A stretch of DNA of 64,000 nucleotides, taken from positions 620,001-684,000 of the forward strand of contig CAWGIM010000015.1 in the NCBI GenBank assembly GCA_963822615.1, in the 5' to 3' direction. The stretch comes from Trebonia sp963822615. Its GTDB lineage: Bacteria > Actinomycetota > Actinomycetes > Streptosporangiales > Streptosporangiaceae. The translations under genes were made by a program, and so were the position numbers. Shown here piece after piece: positions 7,061 to 15,641 of this stretch (its first letter is position 1; the number at the start of each line of letters is the position of its first letter). Below the pieces are notes generated by a model. The model saw only the letters and a list, made by a program, of their open reading frames with translations. It was not told the origin of the DNA and searched no databases.

Positions 7061-8854
7061 TTAGTCGCGGGAGCCTGGCAGGAACTCCTGCACCTTGGTC
7101 TTGATGCCCTCGACGACCACGCTGCGCGCGTTCTCGTCGCCGCCCAGGATGGCCTTGACCGTGTCCTTGGCCTGCTCGAAGGTCGCGTGCGGCGGGATCG
7201 GGGGGACGCTGGGGTCGGTCCGGACGTCCAGCAGCACCGGCCGGTCGGCCGCCAGTGCCCGGTCCCAGGCCGGGCCGAGGTCGTCGGGCTTGTCGACGTG
7301 GATGCCGAGCAGGCCGAGGCTGGTCGCGAAGGCGGCGTAGTCGACATCCGGCAGTACCTGCGACTCGGTGAACTTAGGCGCGCCTTCCATTGCCCGCATC
7401 TCCCAGGTGACCTGGTTGAGGTCGTCGTTGTGGAGGACGGCGACGATCAGCCGCGGGTCGGCCCACTGCTCCCAGTAGTGCTTGACCGTGATCAGCTCGG
7501 CCAGCCCGTTCATCTGCATCGCGCCGTCGCCCTCGAAGACGATGACGGGACGGTCCGGGTGGCCGAACTTAGCGCCGATCCCGTAGGGCACGCCCGGTCC
7601 CATGGTGGCCAGGTTGCCCGACAGGGAACCGCGCACGTCGCCGCGGAACTTCAGCTGGCGCGCGTACCAGTTGGCCGAGGAGCCGGAGTCCGCGGCCACG
7701 ATGGCGTTGCCGGGCAGCCGGGTGGACAGCTCATGGAACAGCCGCATCGGGTTGACCGGGTCGGCCTCGACCATGGCCTCCCGCTCCATGGTCTCCCACC
7801 AGCGGGTCACCTTGGCCTCGATGTCCTCCCGCCAGGAGCGGTCCTGCTTGCGCTCCAGCAGCGGGATCAGCGCCTGCAGGGTGGTGCGCGCGTCCCCGAC
7901 CAGGTTGAGCTCATAGGGGTAGCGCATCCCGACGAACTTGCCGTCGAGGTCGATCTGCACCGCGCGGGCCTGGCCGAAGTCCGGCATGAACTGGGTGTAC
8001 GGGAAGCTGGAGCCGACGGTGAGCAGGGTGTCGCAGCCCTGCATCAGCTCGTAGCTGGGCCGGGTGCCGAGCAGGCCGATCGAGCCGGTGACGTAGGGCA
8101 GCTCGTCGGACAGCACGTCCTTGCCGAGCAGCGCCTTGGCCACCCCGGCACCGAGGATGTCGGCCACCTGCTCCAGCTCAGCCCGCGCGCCGCGCGCTCC
8201 CTGCCCGGCCAGGATCGCGACCTTTTGGCCGGCGTTGAGGATCTCGGCCGCCCGGGCGACGGCGCCGCTGTCAGGCACGGCGGTGGCCCAGTCGATGCCG
8301 AGGCTGGAGGGGACCATCTTGAACGCGTGGGTCGGCGCCGAGTACTCAAGCTCCTGAACGTCGGAGGGGATGATGATGGCCGTCGGAGCCCGCTCGGCCA
8401 GCGCCACCCGGATGGCCCGGTCGAGCACGCCCGGCAGTTGCTCGGGCACGGTGACCATCTGCACATATTCGCTGGCGACGTCCTTGTACAGGCTAAGCAG
8501 GTCGACTTCCTGCTGGTAGGAGCCGCCCATGGCGGAGCGGCTGGTCTGGCCGACGATCGCGACGACCGGCACGTGGTCGAGCTTGGCGTCGTAGAGCCCG
8601 TTCAGCAGGTGGATCGCCCCGGGCCCGGAGGTCGCCATGCAGACGCCGACCCGGCCGGTGAACTTGGCGTACCCGACCGCCTCGAAGGCGGCCATCTCCT
8701 CGTGCCGGGCCTGGATGAACTCCGGGTCGTTGCCGGCCCGCCCCCAGGCGGCGAGGATGCCGTTGATGCCGTCGCCCGGGTAGGCGAAGACGTGGGTCAC
8801 GTCCCAGGCGCGGAGCCGCTCGAGCAGGTAGTCGGCGACGGTGGGCTTAGCCAT
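7061..8854 (-). CDS. Thiamine-diphosphate enzyme, pyruvate oxidase/acetolactate synthase-like
   Basis: 597 residues with the three-domain ThDP layout. The N-terminal PYR domain carries the cofactor-activating Glu in RHEEMAAFEAVGYAK (about residue 52). A central Rossmann-like domain follows, and the PP domain carries EGDGAMQMNGLAEL (about residue 440), the GDG part of the ThDP/Mg2+ motif. The best family resemblance is to the YdaP/PoxB-like pyruvate oxidase group rather than acetolactate synthase proper, because no regulatory-subunit gene is adjacent. A good RBS (GGAAGGA) precedes ATG 8854. It lies between the GMC oxidoreductase (21 nt upstream) and the enolase-family gene, apparently in one operon. 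Probable reaction: oxidative decarboxylation of pyruvate or another 2-oxo acid. Confidence 0.85.
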   Translation of the reverse strand: MAKPTVADYLLERLRAWDVTHVFAYPGDGINGILAAWGRAGNDPEFIQARHEEMAAFEAVGYAKFTGRVGVCMATSGPGAIHLLNGLYDAKLDHVPVVAIVGQTSRSAMGGSYQQEVDLLSLYKDVASEYVQMVTVPEQLPGVLDRAIRVALAERAPTAIIIPSDVQELEYSAPTHAFKMVPSSLGIDWATAVPDSGAVARAAEILNAGQKVAILAGQGARGARAELEQVADILGAGVAKALLGKDVLSDELPYVTGSIGLLGTRPSYELMQGCDTLLTVGSSFPYTQFMPDFGQARAVQIDLDGKFVGMRYPYELNLVGDARTTLQALIPLLERKQDRSWREDIEAKVTRWWETMEREAMVEADPVNPMRLFHELSTRLPGNAIVAADSGSSANWYARQLKFRGDVRGSLSGNLATMGPGVPYGIGAKFGHPDRPVIVFEGDGAMQMNGLAELITVKHYWEQWADPRLIVAVLHNDDLNQVTWEMRAMEGAPKFTESQVLPDVDYAAFATSLGLLGIHVDKPDDLGPAWDRALAADRPVLLDVRTDPSVPPIPPHATFEQAKDTVKAILGGDENARSVVVEGIKTKVQEFLPGSRD

Positions 8855-8875
8855 GGTGATTCCTTCCAGGTTGCG

Positions 8876-10501
8876 TCAGCGAGCGCCGGCCAGCAGGTCG
8901 GCGGCCCGCGCGGCGACGGCCATGATCGTCAGGGCCGGGTTCGCGCTGCCCTGGGTGGGCAGCACGCTGCCGTCGGTGATGTACAGGTTGGGGACCGCGA
9001 AGGAGCGGCAGTCGCGGTCGACCACGCCGTGCTCGGCGTCCGCCGCCATCCGGGCGCCGCCGACCAGGTGGGCGTAGCGGTCGATGGTGATGACCTCGTC
9101 GGCCCCGGCGGCGTGCAGGATCTGCTCCATGACCCCCTGCGCGGCCCGCATGAGCTGGTTGTCGTTGTCGCACTGGGAGTAGGCGAAGTTCGCGACCGGC
9201 AGGCCATAGCGGTCCTTTTCCTCCGCCAGGGTGACCCGGTTGCCGGGCTGGGCCAGGAACTCGCACAGCGCGCCCAGGCAGGACCAGTGCACGTAGTCGC
9301 TCATGTACTGGCGGAGCCTGGCGCCCCAGTGGCCCTGCGCGGCCACGTGCTCGGCCCAGGTGATGGGCAGCGGTGAGACGGTCTGGATGGAGAAGCCGCG
9401 CTTGTACGGCTTGGCCGGGTCGGTCTCGTAGAACTGCTCGCTGCTGACCTCGGGCGGTGGCGACTTGTACATCCGTACCTCGGCGTCGAACCGGCCGGCT
9501 GTCTGCGGCGCGCCCTGCACCATCAGGTAGCGGCCGACCTGGTCGAAGTCATTGCCCATCCCGTCCGGGAACCGGCGCGAGGTGGAGTTGAGCAGCAGCC
9601 GCGGCGTCTCGATCGAGTAGCCGGCCACCGCGACCACCGCCGCGCGCTGGAACCGGGGCACCCCGGCCCGGATGTAGTGCACCCCGGTCGCCCGGCCGGT
9701 CCGCTCATCGAACCCGATCCCGGTGACCATGGCGTCGGCCCGGATCTCAGCCCCGTGCGCGAGGGCGTCGGGAATGTGAGTGATCAGCGGGGACGCCTTG
9801 GCGTTGACCTTGCAGCCCTGCAGGCAGAAGCCGCGGTAGATGCAGTGCGGGCGGTTGCCGAACCGGCCGTTGGTAATGGCGACTGGTCCGACCTTGGCGG
9901 TGATGCCGGCCGCGCGGGCACCGCGCAGGAAGATCTCGCCGTTGCCGCCGACCGGGTGCGGCCGCTGCGGGTAGCCGTGCGGGTCGCCCCACGGCCAGTG
10001 CTCGCCCGCGACCGGCAGCTCCGCCTCGATGTCGGCATAGTAGGGCCGCAGGTCGTGGTAGCCGATCGGCCAGTCCGCCCCGACGCCGTCGTTGGTCCAG
10101 GTCGCGAAGTCACTGGGGTGGAACCGGGGCGTGTAACCCGCGTAGTGCACCATCGAGCCGCCCACCCCGCGGCCGGAGTTGTTCGAGCCCATCGGCACCG
10201 GGTCGGTGCCGCTGATCACCCGCGGCTCGGTCCAGTACAGGTGGTGCGAGCCGGCCTCGTCGCTGACCCAGTCGGCGTCGGGGTCCCAGAACGGCCCCGC
10301 GTCCAGGCCGACTACCCGCCAGCCGCGCCGGGCCAGCCGCTGCAGCAGGGTCGAGCCGCCGGCCCCGCAGCCCACCACCACCAGGTCCACCGTGTCGCTG
10401 TCGGCGAACCGGCGCATGTCGGCCCGCAGCCGGTGGTTGGTCCGGGTGCCGTCGTCCGGCAGCAGCCAGGCCGACTCGTTGCGCTCGCGTACCCCCGCCA
10501 T
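8876..10501 (-). CDS. GMC-family FAD oxidoreductase (gluconate/polyol dehydrogenase-like large subunit)
   Basis: 541 residues. The FAD-binding Rossmann motif VVVGCGAGGS is at residues 41-50. A conserved substrate/FAD segment NNSGRGVGGSMVHYAGY follows, and the GMC C-terminal signature LYITDGSVLPTQGSANPALT is near the end. The cysteine-containing GFCLQGCK segment resembles large subunits of membrane-bound gluconate/2-ketogluconate dehydrogenases. The ATG start shares its A with the stop of the preceding gene (TGATG), indicating coupling to the subunit-3-like protein. The complex would oxidise a sugar, sugar acid or polyol and pass electrons to the membrane. The usual cytochrome c subunit is absent here. 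Confidence 0.9.
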   Translation of the reverse strand: MAGVRERNESAWLLPDDGTRTNHRLRADMRRFADSDTVDLVVVGCGAGGSTLLQRLARRGWRVVGLDAGPFWDPDADWVSDEAGSHHLYWTEPRVISGTDPVPMGSNNSGRGVGGSMVHYAGYTPRFHPSDFATWTNDGVGADWPIGYHDLRPYYADIEAELPVAGEHWPWGDPHGYPQRPHPVGGNGEIFLRGARAAGITAKVGPVAITNGRFGNRPHCIYRGFCLQGCKVNAKASPLITHIPDALAHGAEIRADAMVTGIGFDERTGRATGVHYIRAGVPRFQRAAVVAVAGYSIETPRLLLNSTSRRFPDGMGNDFDQVGRYLMVQGAPQTAGRFDAEVRMYKSPPPEVSSEQFYETDPAKPYKRGFSIQTVSPLPITWAEHVAAQGHWGARLRQYMSDYVHWSCLGALCEFLAQPGNRVTLAEEKDRYGLPVANFAYSQCDNDNQLMRAAQGVMEQILHAAGADEVITIDRYAHLVGGARMAADAEHGVVDRDCRSFAVPNLYITDGSVLPTQGSANPALTIMAVAARAADLLAGAR

Positions 10502-11121
10502 CAGCGGCCTTCCTCCCGGACAGGGTCAGCCGACGGGTGAGCGTCGGCCACCTCGAACGGCTCCCGCCGGTTCACCCCGGGGTTCTTGTAGCCGCGGGGG
10601 TAAGCGGGGCCGGGAAACCCGATCTCGTTCCAGGCCGACGGGTGGGCGTAGCACGCGGTGCAGGCGTACCGCGTCCACAGGCTCCACACGCGGGCCGCCT
10701 TCAGGCCGTGCCAGTCCTTCGCGCCCAGGTCCTGCACCGCCTGGATGACGGCCCGCTGGTCTTCCCGCCCGGCCCGCGCGAAGTCGCTCGAGCAGGCGGC
10801 CTGACTGTCCTCGTCGAGGAACCGGAGCGAGTCCCGCCAGGCCTGCCCGTCCTCGGGCATGTCTTCGTAGCGCCAGCCGTCCGTTTCCTGCTCGGCCAGC
10901 CGGGCGTCGATCTGGGGCACGACCGGGATCCCGGGCTCGTCATCCTGCCCGAGCAGCCGGTCACACAGGGCCGTCGCGGCCGCCTCCTCGGCCGGGGTAA
11001 AAAACCGGATGTCCGGGGGCCGCCCGACCCGGGCGAGGACAACGCCTGCCGTCACCGGGTCCCAGTGGCCGGACTGGCCCAGCACGTCGAAGCCGGGGAA
11101 CCGGCTGGCCGGCCCGCTCAC
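10501..11121 (-). CDS. Gluconate 2-dehydrogenase subunit 3 family protein
   Basis: A 206-residue protein with the subunit-3 pattern: FFTPAEEAAATALCDRLL near the N-terminus, then DARLAEQ, and a C-terminal region with cysteines (RYACTACYAHPSAWNEIGFPGPAYPRGY). Family members are the small partner of GMC dehydrogenases and help assemble or export the complex. No obvious Tat signal is visible at the N-terminus, which is unlike the classical exported subunit. The GTG start overlaps the stop of the upstream membrane protein (GTGA), and its own stop overlaps the GMC start, so the three genes are tightly coupled. Confidence 0.83.
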   Translation of the reverse strand: MSGPASRFPGFDVLGQSGHWDPVTAGVVLARVGRPPDIRFFTPAEEAAATALCDRLLGQDDEPGIPVVPQIDARLAEQETDGWRYEDMPEDGQAWRDSLRFLDEDSQAACSSDFARAGREDQRAVIQAVQDLGAKDWHGLKAARVWSLWTRYACTACYAHPSAWNEIGFPGPAYPRGYKNPGVNRREPFEVADAHPSADPVREEGR

Positions 11122-11588
11122 TGCTCGCGGCGCAGCACCGCGGCCAGCAGCCCCATGCCGCCGACCATGGTCACCAGCAGGGGCGCGAGCAGCGGCGGCC
11201 CCATCTCCAGGTTGTAGCGGGCATTCGACCAGCCGCCCGGCTTCTGCGAGATCCCCCGGGCGTGCAAGTAGAACCCCTGCAGGCCGTTAGCCACGATCGC
11301 GGCCGAGGCGACCGGCAGCGCCGTCTTGGCCATCCGCTGGCTGAAGAATCCCGCCACTCCCGCCGCGGCCCCGACCGGGCCGAGGGCGACCGGCAGCCAC
11401 ATCATCTTGTTGCCGAAGCTGGCGCTGTCATGCTCGAAGAAGATCTCCGCCGCGGTGACCAGGGCCCCGGCCGCGGTCAGGGCGGACAGGCTGCGCTCGA
11501 ACCGGCCAGTCTGGACGTCCCTGACCATCCGGTCGATGCCATGGCGCTGGGCCGGGCCGCGCGCGGTGATCGTCTGTCCTAGCTTCAT
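11118..11588 (-). CDS. Small membrane protein of the GMC dehydrogenase operon
   Basis: 156 residues starting at ATG 11588 (MKLGQTITARG), chosen because a purine-rich GGGACGGAAG lies just upstream. The longer frame to 11702 has an arginine/proline-rich extension typical of non-coding GC-rich DNA. At least three hydrophobic helices are visible: LSALTAAGALVTAAEIFF, WLPVALGPVGAAAGVAGFF and LLAPLLVTMVGGMGLLAAVL. Its location, coupled upstream of the dehydrogenase subunits, suggests it anchors or assembles the complex in the membrane, replacing the missing cytochrome subunit. That role is inferred; I do not recognise the family with certainty. Confidence 0.72.
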   Translation of the reverse strand: MKLGQTITARGPAQRHGIDRMVRDVQTGRFERSLSALTAAGALVTAAEIFFEHDSASFGNKMMWLPVALGPVGAAAGVAGFFSQRMAKTALPVASAAIVANGLQGFYLHARGISQKPGGWSNARYNLEMGPPLLAPLLVTMVGGMGLLAAVLRREQ

Positions 11589-11698
11589 CTTCCGTCCCTT
11601 CGGCTGACCGATCCGGACCGGTTCCGGGCTGCGGTGCCTGTCGGCTGTCCGGCCTGGCCGGCCGTAAACGTGACGATGCCTCGCCCCCGGCGGTCGAC

Positions 11699-12754
11699 TC
11701 ACGAGCGGCGCCGGGCAGTGGTGATGAGCGACCCGAAGACGCGGGTGACGGCCGTGCCCGCCGTCTCGGCCGCCTCGGACAGCCGGTCGTGGTTGCTGTG
11801 ATCACGGGCTCGGTCGTCGAACTGGCCGTGCGCGCCGTGGTCGGTGCCTGGTGCCTGGTCAAGCGGCTCCCACAGGTTGTCCGGGCGGCCGGGGGCCTCC
11901 GGCTGGCCGGTCTGCTGCGACTTGTAGCCGGTGCGGCCCAGGTAGCGGTCGAGCACCGGGGCGGCGAACTTCTGCGCGAAGATGGTGGCGGCGGCCGACC
12001 CGCCCGCCCAGTACTCCTTGCGGCCGGCATGCGCGGCGGCGAAAACGACCGCCTCGGCCGCTACCTCGGGCTGGTAGATCGGCGGGACCGGCTGCGCGTG
12101 ACGCGGCAGCCGCGACCGTACCCAGGAGAACTGGGGCGTGTTGACGGCCGGCATCTGCACGACGGTGATGTTCACCTGGCTGTGGTCGTGCAGCAGCTCG
12201 GTGCGGACCGACTCAGTGAACCCGTTGATCGCGTGCTTGGCACCGCAGTAGGCCGACTGCAGCGGGATGGCGCGGTACCCGAGGGCCGATCCGACCTGCA
12301 CTACCGTGCCGTGGTCGCGCGGCTTCATGCGCGCCAGGGCGGCCATCGTGCCGTACACGTAGCCCAGGTAGCTGACCTCGGTGACCCGGCGGAACTCGGC
12401 CGGGCTGATCTCCGTGAACGGCGCGAACACCGAGGTGAAGGCCACGTTCACCCAGACGTCGATCGGCCCGAGCTCGGCCTCGGCCCGGCTGGCGGCCTGG
12501 TCCACCGCCTCGAAGTCGGACACGTCGGCTGGCAGCGCCAGCGCGGTACCGCCGTTGCGCTCGACCGCCTCGGCCGCGCCGCGCAGCCCCGCCTCGCCGC
12601 GGGCGATCAGCGCCACCCGGGCGCCGCGGCGCCCGAAAAGCTCCGCTGACGCCCGGCCGATCCCGGCGCTGGCCCCGGTGACCACCACTGTCTTCCCGGT
12701 CAGCTCGGTCTTCCCGGTCAGCTCGGTCTTGCCGTTCAGGCCTGCCTGGCTCAT
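11699..12754 (-). CDS. SDR family oxidoreductase (long form)
   Basis: 351 residues from ATG 12754. It has the classical SDR cofactor motif TGASAGIG near the N-terminus, NVAF in place of NNAG, and the active-site YCGAKHA (YxxxK). The C-terminal extension of about 100 residues (DRYLGRTGYKSQQTG and beyond) is typical of the actinobacterial long SDRs that act on unknown ketones or alcohols. A perfect 18-bp duplication makes the N-terminus read GKTELTGKTELTGKT. An upstream in-frame extension to 12991 overlaps the CDGSH gene and looks non-coding. It sits 110 nt before the membrane-protein gene of the GMC operon and may be co-transcribed. Confidence 0.86.
   Translation of the reverse strand: MSQAGLNGKTELTGKTELTGKTVVVTGASAGIGRASAELFGRRGARVALIARGEAGLRGAAEAVERNGGTALALPADVSDFEAVDQAASRAEAELGPIDVWVNVAFTSVFAPFTEISPAEFRRVTEVSYLGYVYGTMAALARMKPRDHGTVVQVGSALGYRAIPLQSAYCGAKHAINGFTESVRTELLHDHSQVNITVVQMPAVNTPQFSWVRSRLPRHAQPVPPIYQPEVAAEAVVFAAAHAGRKEYWAGGSAAATIFAQKFAAPVLDRYLGRTGYKSQQTGQPEAPGRPDNLWEPLDQAPGTDHGAHGQFDDRARDHSNHDRLSEAAETAGTAVTRVFGSLITTARRRS
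12693..12728 (-). repeat. Perfect 18-bp tandem duplication in the SDR gene
   Basis: Two identical copies (12693-12710 and 12711-12728) of TTCCCGGTCAGCTCGGTC on the plus strand, adding one TELTGK-type hexapeptide before the cofactor-binding strand. Perfect identity suggests a recent slippage duplication. Confidence 0.9.
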
Positions 12755-12828
12755 CTGATGCACCGCCTTCCTGTCGCGGGCCGGTGCGGAGCCGGCCTGG
12801 TCGCTCCTACTTCCTGCCGGGCGGACAC

Positions 12829-13143
12829 TCAAACGGGAAAACGGGGCAGCCGGACAGACCTGAGTAAGTCGCTGCTCCCCTGGTCGAGATCCGCCGCTCG
12901 CGGCCGCTGAGCACCGCCAGGAGCGCGGAAGCCGGTCCGTGTGTGCGAACCGTCGCAGAACGGCTTGCTCGCCGAGTGCCCGCACCGGCACAGGGCGACC
13001 GTCCGCCGCCCTGGGGGGATCGGCTGCCCGTCCTGGGTGGTGATCGCGAAGTCGCCGCGTACGATCAGCGGGCCGTCCTCGTACACGGTCACCACCGCTC
13101 CGCCTTGCCCGGAGGTCGTTCCTGCCGTACCGCTGTCGCTCAT
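12829..13143 (-). CDS. CDGSH iron-sulfur domain protein
   Basis: 104 residues with the mitoNEET-type 2Fe-2S motif CRCGHSASKPFCDGSH (CxCxxS...PxCDGSH; three Cys and one His ligand). The preceding part (VTVYEDGPLIVRGDFAI...GQPIPPGRRTVALC) is the usual beta-strand lead-in of the bacterial single-domain CDGSH proteins. These bind a redox-active, pH-sensitive cluster; their function in bacteria is mostly unknown, with electron or cluster transfer suspected. It precedes the SDR on the same strand with 74 nt between. The C-terminal 30 residues are basic and low in complexity. Confidence 0.92.
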   Translation of the reverse strand: MSDSGTAGTTSGQGGAVVTVYEDGPLIVRGDFAITTQDGQPIPPGRRTVALCRCGHSASKPFCDGSHTRTGFRAPGGAQRPRAADLDQGSSDLLRSVRLPRFPV

Positions 13144-13218
13144 GACCGACGGCTACCCCGAGGTCAGCGGCTTACCCGCGGCCGGGCCGGGCTGACAGCC
13201 ACCCCCCGGGCAGGTCCC

Positions 13219-13965
13219 TCAGCCCGGGCGGCGCGCGAGCGCCCAGCTGGCCGGGTTCTCCGACCCGTTGGCCACCGCGCCGGCTAGCTCGGCCAGCCGC
13301 CGGTTCTGGCTCCGGGCCTGGGTGCGGAGCAGTTGGAAGGCCTGGTCCATGTCCAGGCTGAACCGCTCGGCCAGCACCCCCTTGGCCTGCTCGATCGCCA
13401 CCCGCGAGTTCAGCGCGCCCTGCAACTGCTCGGCCAGCACCTCCTGGTGGCGGAAGCTGCGCTCGTGCAGCAGCCCGATGGTGGCGATGTCGGCTAGCGC
13501 CTGGGCCACCAGCAGCCCGGTCCCGTCGAGGCGGCCCGGCGTGCACATGAACACGTTCATCGCCCCGATGACCTCGTCCCGCAGCCGCATCGGCAGGGCC
13601 TGCACGGCGGCGAACCCGGCCGCGGAAGCGGCCGGGGCGAACAGCGGCCACCGCTCGGTGGCGGCGGCGAGGTCCGACTCGGCGACCGGGGTGCCGGAGC
13701 GGAAGCACTCCAGGCACGGCCCCTGGTCGCTCTGCAGCTGGAATAGCTCCACCAGCCGGGACTGCTCGTTAGAGGAGGCGAGCAGCTCAAGCGTCCCCCG
13801 CGGGTCGGCCAGCAGCAGCCCGGCCGCGTCGACCGGGAGCAGCTGGACGCAGTGGTCGGCCAGCCCGTGCAGGAAGTCTGCCACGTCGAAACCCGTGACC
13901 AGCGTGTCCGCCATTTCCACGAAGGCGGCGGCCAGCTGCAGTTCGCGATCTTGCCCTGCGTTCAT
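13219..13965 (-). CDS. GAF and ANTAR domain-containing regulator
   Basis: 248 residues. A GAF sensor domain covers about residues 15-165 (QGPCLECFRSGTPV is characteristic). It is followed by an ANTAR RNA-binding domain (LQGALNSRVAIEQAKGVLAE and DMDQAFQLLRTQARSQNRRL). ANTAR proteins bind paired hairpins in mRNA leaders and prevent termination; the GAF domain presumably senses a small molecule or redox state. The Cys pair in the GAF segment is common to this actinobacterial subfamily. A second GAF-ANTAR gene lies 76 nt upstream on the same strand, so they may be one unit. Confidence 0.92.
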   Translation of the reverse strand: MNAGQDRELQLAAAFVEMADTLVTGFDVADFLHGLADHCVQLLPVDAAGLLLADPRGTLELLASSNEQSRLVELFQLQSDQGPCLECFRSGTPVAESDLAAATERWPLFAPAASAAGFAAVQALPMRLRDEVIGAMNVFMCTPGRLDGTGLLVAQALADIATIGLLHERSFRHQEVLAEQLQGALNSRVAIEQAKGVLAERFSLDMDQAFQLLRTQARSQNRRLAELAGAVANGSENPASWALARRPG

Positions 13966-14041
13966 GGTGCCTGCTTTCGCTTCGTTCGTGCCTTAACCTT
14001 AGGCCCGGATCGGGCCCGGCGGGGGGTGGGATGAGACAGCG

Positions 14042-14767
14042 TCACCCCGGCGATTCCCCGGTGCTGCTTGCGCCCAGCCGCAGCCGTCGGGCTACGACTT
14101 CCGCCGCCACGTCTGCGAGCGGCCGGTCGTGCGCGAACGCGTAAGCGCGCAGCAGCGCGAGCGCTTCCTCCAGGCCGACCCCGAGCTGCACCGACACCAT
14201 GCCGGTGGCCTGGTAGACCCGCGCCCGGTGAGCCGGCCAGCCGTCCGGGCCCGGCTGGGGGCCGGGGCCTGACCTGGCACTGAGCATCAGCATCAGGGCG
14301 GCGTCGGCGCAGACCAGCGTGTCGGCCAGGCGTTCTGGCGGCAACGGGCCGGGGATGCCCCGGTAGAGGCCGAGCACGCCGACCCGGATCGCGCCCTGGG
14401 CGAGCGGGAACGCGAACATCGCGGAAGCCCCCGGGTGCCCGTCGGCGATCGTGAACCCCGGCCACCGGGCCTGCCAGCGCGCGGCCCCGAGGTCTGCCAC
14501 CAGGACCGGGGTCCCGGCCGTGAAAGCGTCCACGCACGGGCCCTCGCCCACGGTGAACTGCAGCTCTTCCAGCTCGGCGGCCCGCCCGCCGGTCGCGTGG
14601 GCCAGCACCCGGCGGGCCGGGTCGCTCATAACCGTCAGCCACGCGCCGTCCGTCCCGGACAGCGATACCGCCACCTCGCACGCGTCCGCGGCCGATGCCG
14701 CCGCCCCCCGCCTGCGGGCGTGCTCGGCTATCAGCCCCCATACCCGCGATCGCCGCTCATCAGGCAC
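14042..14767 (-). CDS. GAF and ANTAR domain-containing regulator (second copy)
   Basis: About 241 residues from GTG 14767. The frame stays open to 14845, but that extension is arginine/cysteine-rich and probably untranslated. The GAF domain includes VGEGPCVDAFTAGTPVLVADL. The C-terminal ANTAR domain contains ARVYQATGMVSVQLGVGLEE and ALLRAYAFAHDRPLADVA. It belongs to the same architecture as the gene immediately downstream but is clearly diverged, so this is not a recent duplication. It is divergent from the anti-sigma kinase gene at 15076, with about 300 bp between; I see no clear promoter there. Confidence 0.87.
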   Translation of the reverse strand: MPDERRSRVWGLIAEHARRRGAAASAADACEVAVSLSGTDGAWLTVMSDPARRVLAHATGGRAAELEELQFTVGEGPCVDAFTAGTPVLVADLGAARWQARWPGFTIADGHPGASAMFAFPLAQGAIRVGVLGLYRGIPGPLPPERLADTLVCADAALMLMLSARSGPGPQPGPDGWPAHRARVYQATGMVSVQLGVGLEEALALLRAYAFAHDRPLADVAAEVVARRLRLGASSTGESPG

Positions 14768-15075
14768 GGCTGGCCAGCATGCGCCGCGCCGGCAGGCGGG
14801 CCGAGTCCGGCATGCGCACGCCCGCCTTTCCGGTTGCCTGGTCACCTCGCGACCGCAACCGAGTCGGGGGATGCCGCCGGCGAAACCCGGCTAACCGCAG
14901 CCAGACGACAAGGTCACGTAACCGCTCACCCTACGCCTCACGCACGGCGGCCCGCGCTGTCTAAGCCGGACCCGGGGTGGGCCGCGGAGCGGGGGCGGCG
15001 CAGCACGGGAACGGCAAGGCCGCGAATCTTTCGCTGGCGGGGGTTAGCGGGCGCGTGCGGTGGTAACAGGTCGCT

Positions 15076-15522
15076 GTGCCCGATAACCTGCCCGGCCGCC
15101 GACGGCCGGGTCGAAGGCGGCCGGCCGGCGCTCAGCCGCTGGACCGCGACTTCGACGCGGGCACGCTGTCCAGCCTGCGGCAGGCGGTGCTGGCGACCGC
15201 GACCGCGGCCGGCCTGCCCGCCGACCGGGCAGGCGAGGTGATGCTGGCAGTGCACGAGCTGGCCGCCAACGCGGTCCGTCACGGCGCCGGGGCGGGGCGG
15301 GCCCTGCTGCGGGTGGTCGGCGGGGAACTGCGCTGCCAGGTCAGCGATGCCGGGCGGGGCAGCGCCGCCAGCACCCAGCCGTGGCCGTTCACGCCCGGGC
15401 ACGGGCTGTGGCTCGTGCGGCGCATCGCCGACCGCCTCAGCGTCCGCTCCCGCCCTGAAGGCTCTGAGGTCACGGCGGTGTTCCGGCTGCCGCGTCCCCT
15501 CGGCCCCGCGGCCGCCGGCTGA
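15076..15522 (+). CDS. Anti-sigma regulatory factor, HATPase_c (RsbW/SpoIIAB-like)
   Basis: 148 residues with the GHKL ATPase boxes: N box VHELAANAVRHG, G1 box VSDAGRG and G2 box GHGLWLVRRIAD. Such small kinases bind a sigma factor and phosphorylate STAS antagonists in partner-switching systems. The neighbours fit: a STAS protein follows 119 nt downstream and a SigB/SigF-type sigma factor is encoded convergently after that. The N-terminal 22 residues are arginine-rich and may not all be translated. Which sigma factor it controls is inferred from context. Confidence 0.88.
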   Translation: MPDNLPGRRRPGRRRPAGAQPLDRDFDAGTLSSLRQAVLATATAAGLPADRAGEVMLAVHELAANAVRHGAGAGRALLRVVGGELRCQVSDAGRGSAASTQPWPFTPGHGLWLVRRIADRLSVRSRPEGSEVTAVFRLPRPLGPAAAG

Positions 15523-15641
15523 CCGCGCATTCCGGACCAGAGGGGGCGGGCCTTTTGCGGCGCCCGGGCGTATGCTTGAGCTCGTTCGAAGTTCGTCGCG
15601 GGCCCGGACCCAGCCTTGCTGCGAGAGCAGGAAGGCACGAC

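Noticed and set aside
6917..9376. Very long plus-strand open frame (819 codons) across the enolase/ThDP genes
   Set aside because: Antisense to two clearly homologous enzymes; composition is a GC-rich mirror (His, Arg, Gly, Pro rich) with no family motifs.
12829..12991. Upstream extension of the SDR gene to 12991
   Set aside because: It overlaps the CDGSH coding sequence and is Arg/Ser rich; the family N-terminus starts at 12754.
13205..13228. CCCGGGC...GCCCGGG hairpin at the end of the first GAF-ANTAR gene
   Set aside because: Seven-base arms overlapping the stop codon and no T-tract; common by chance at this GC content.
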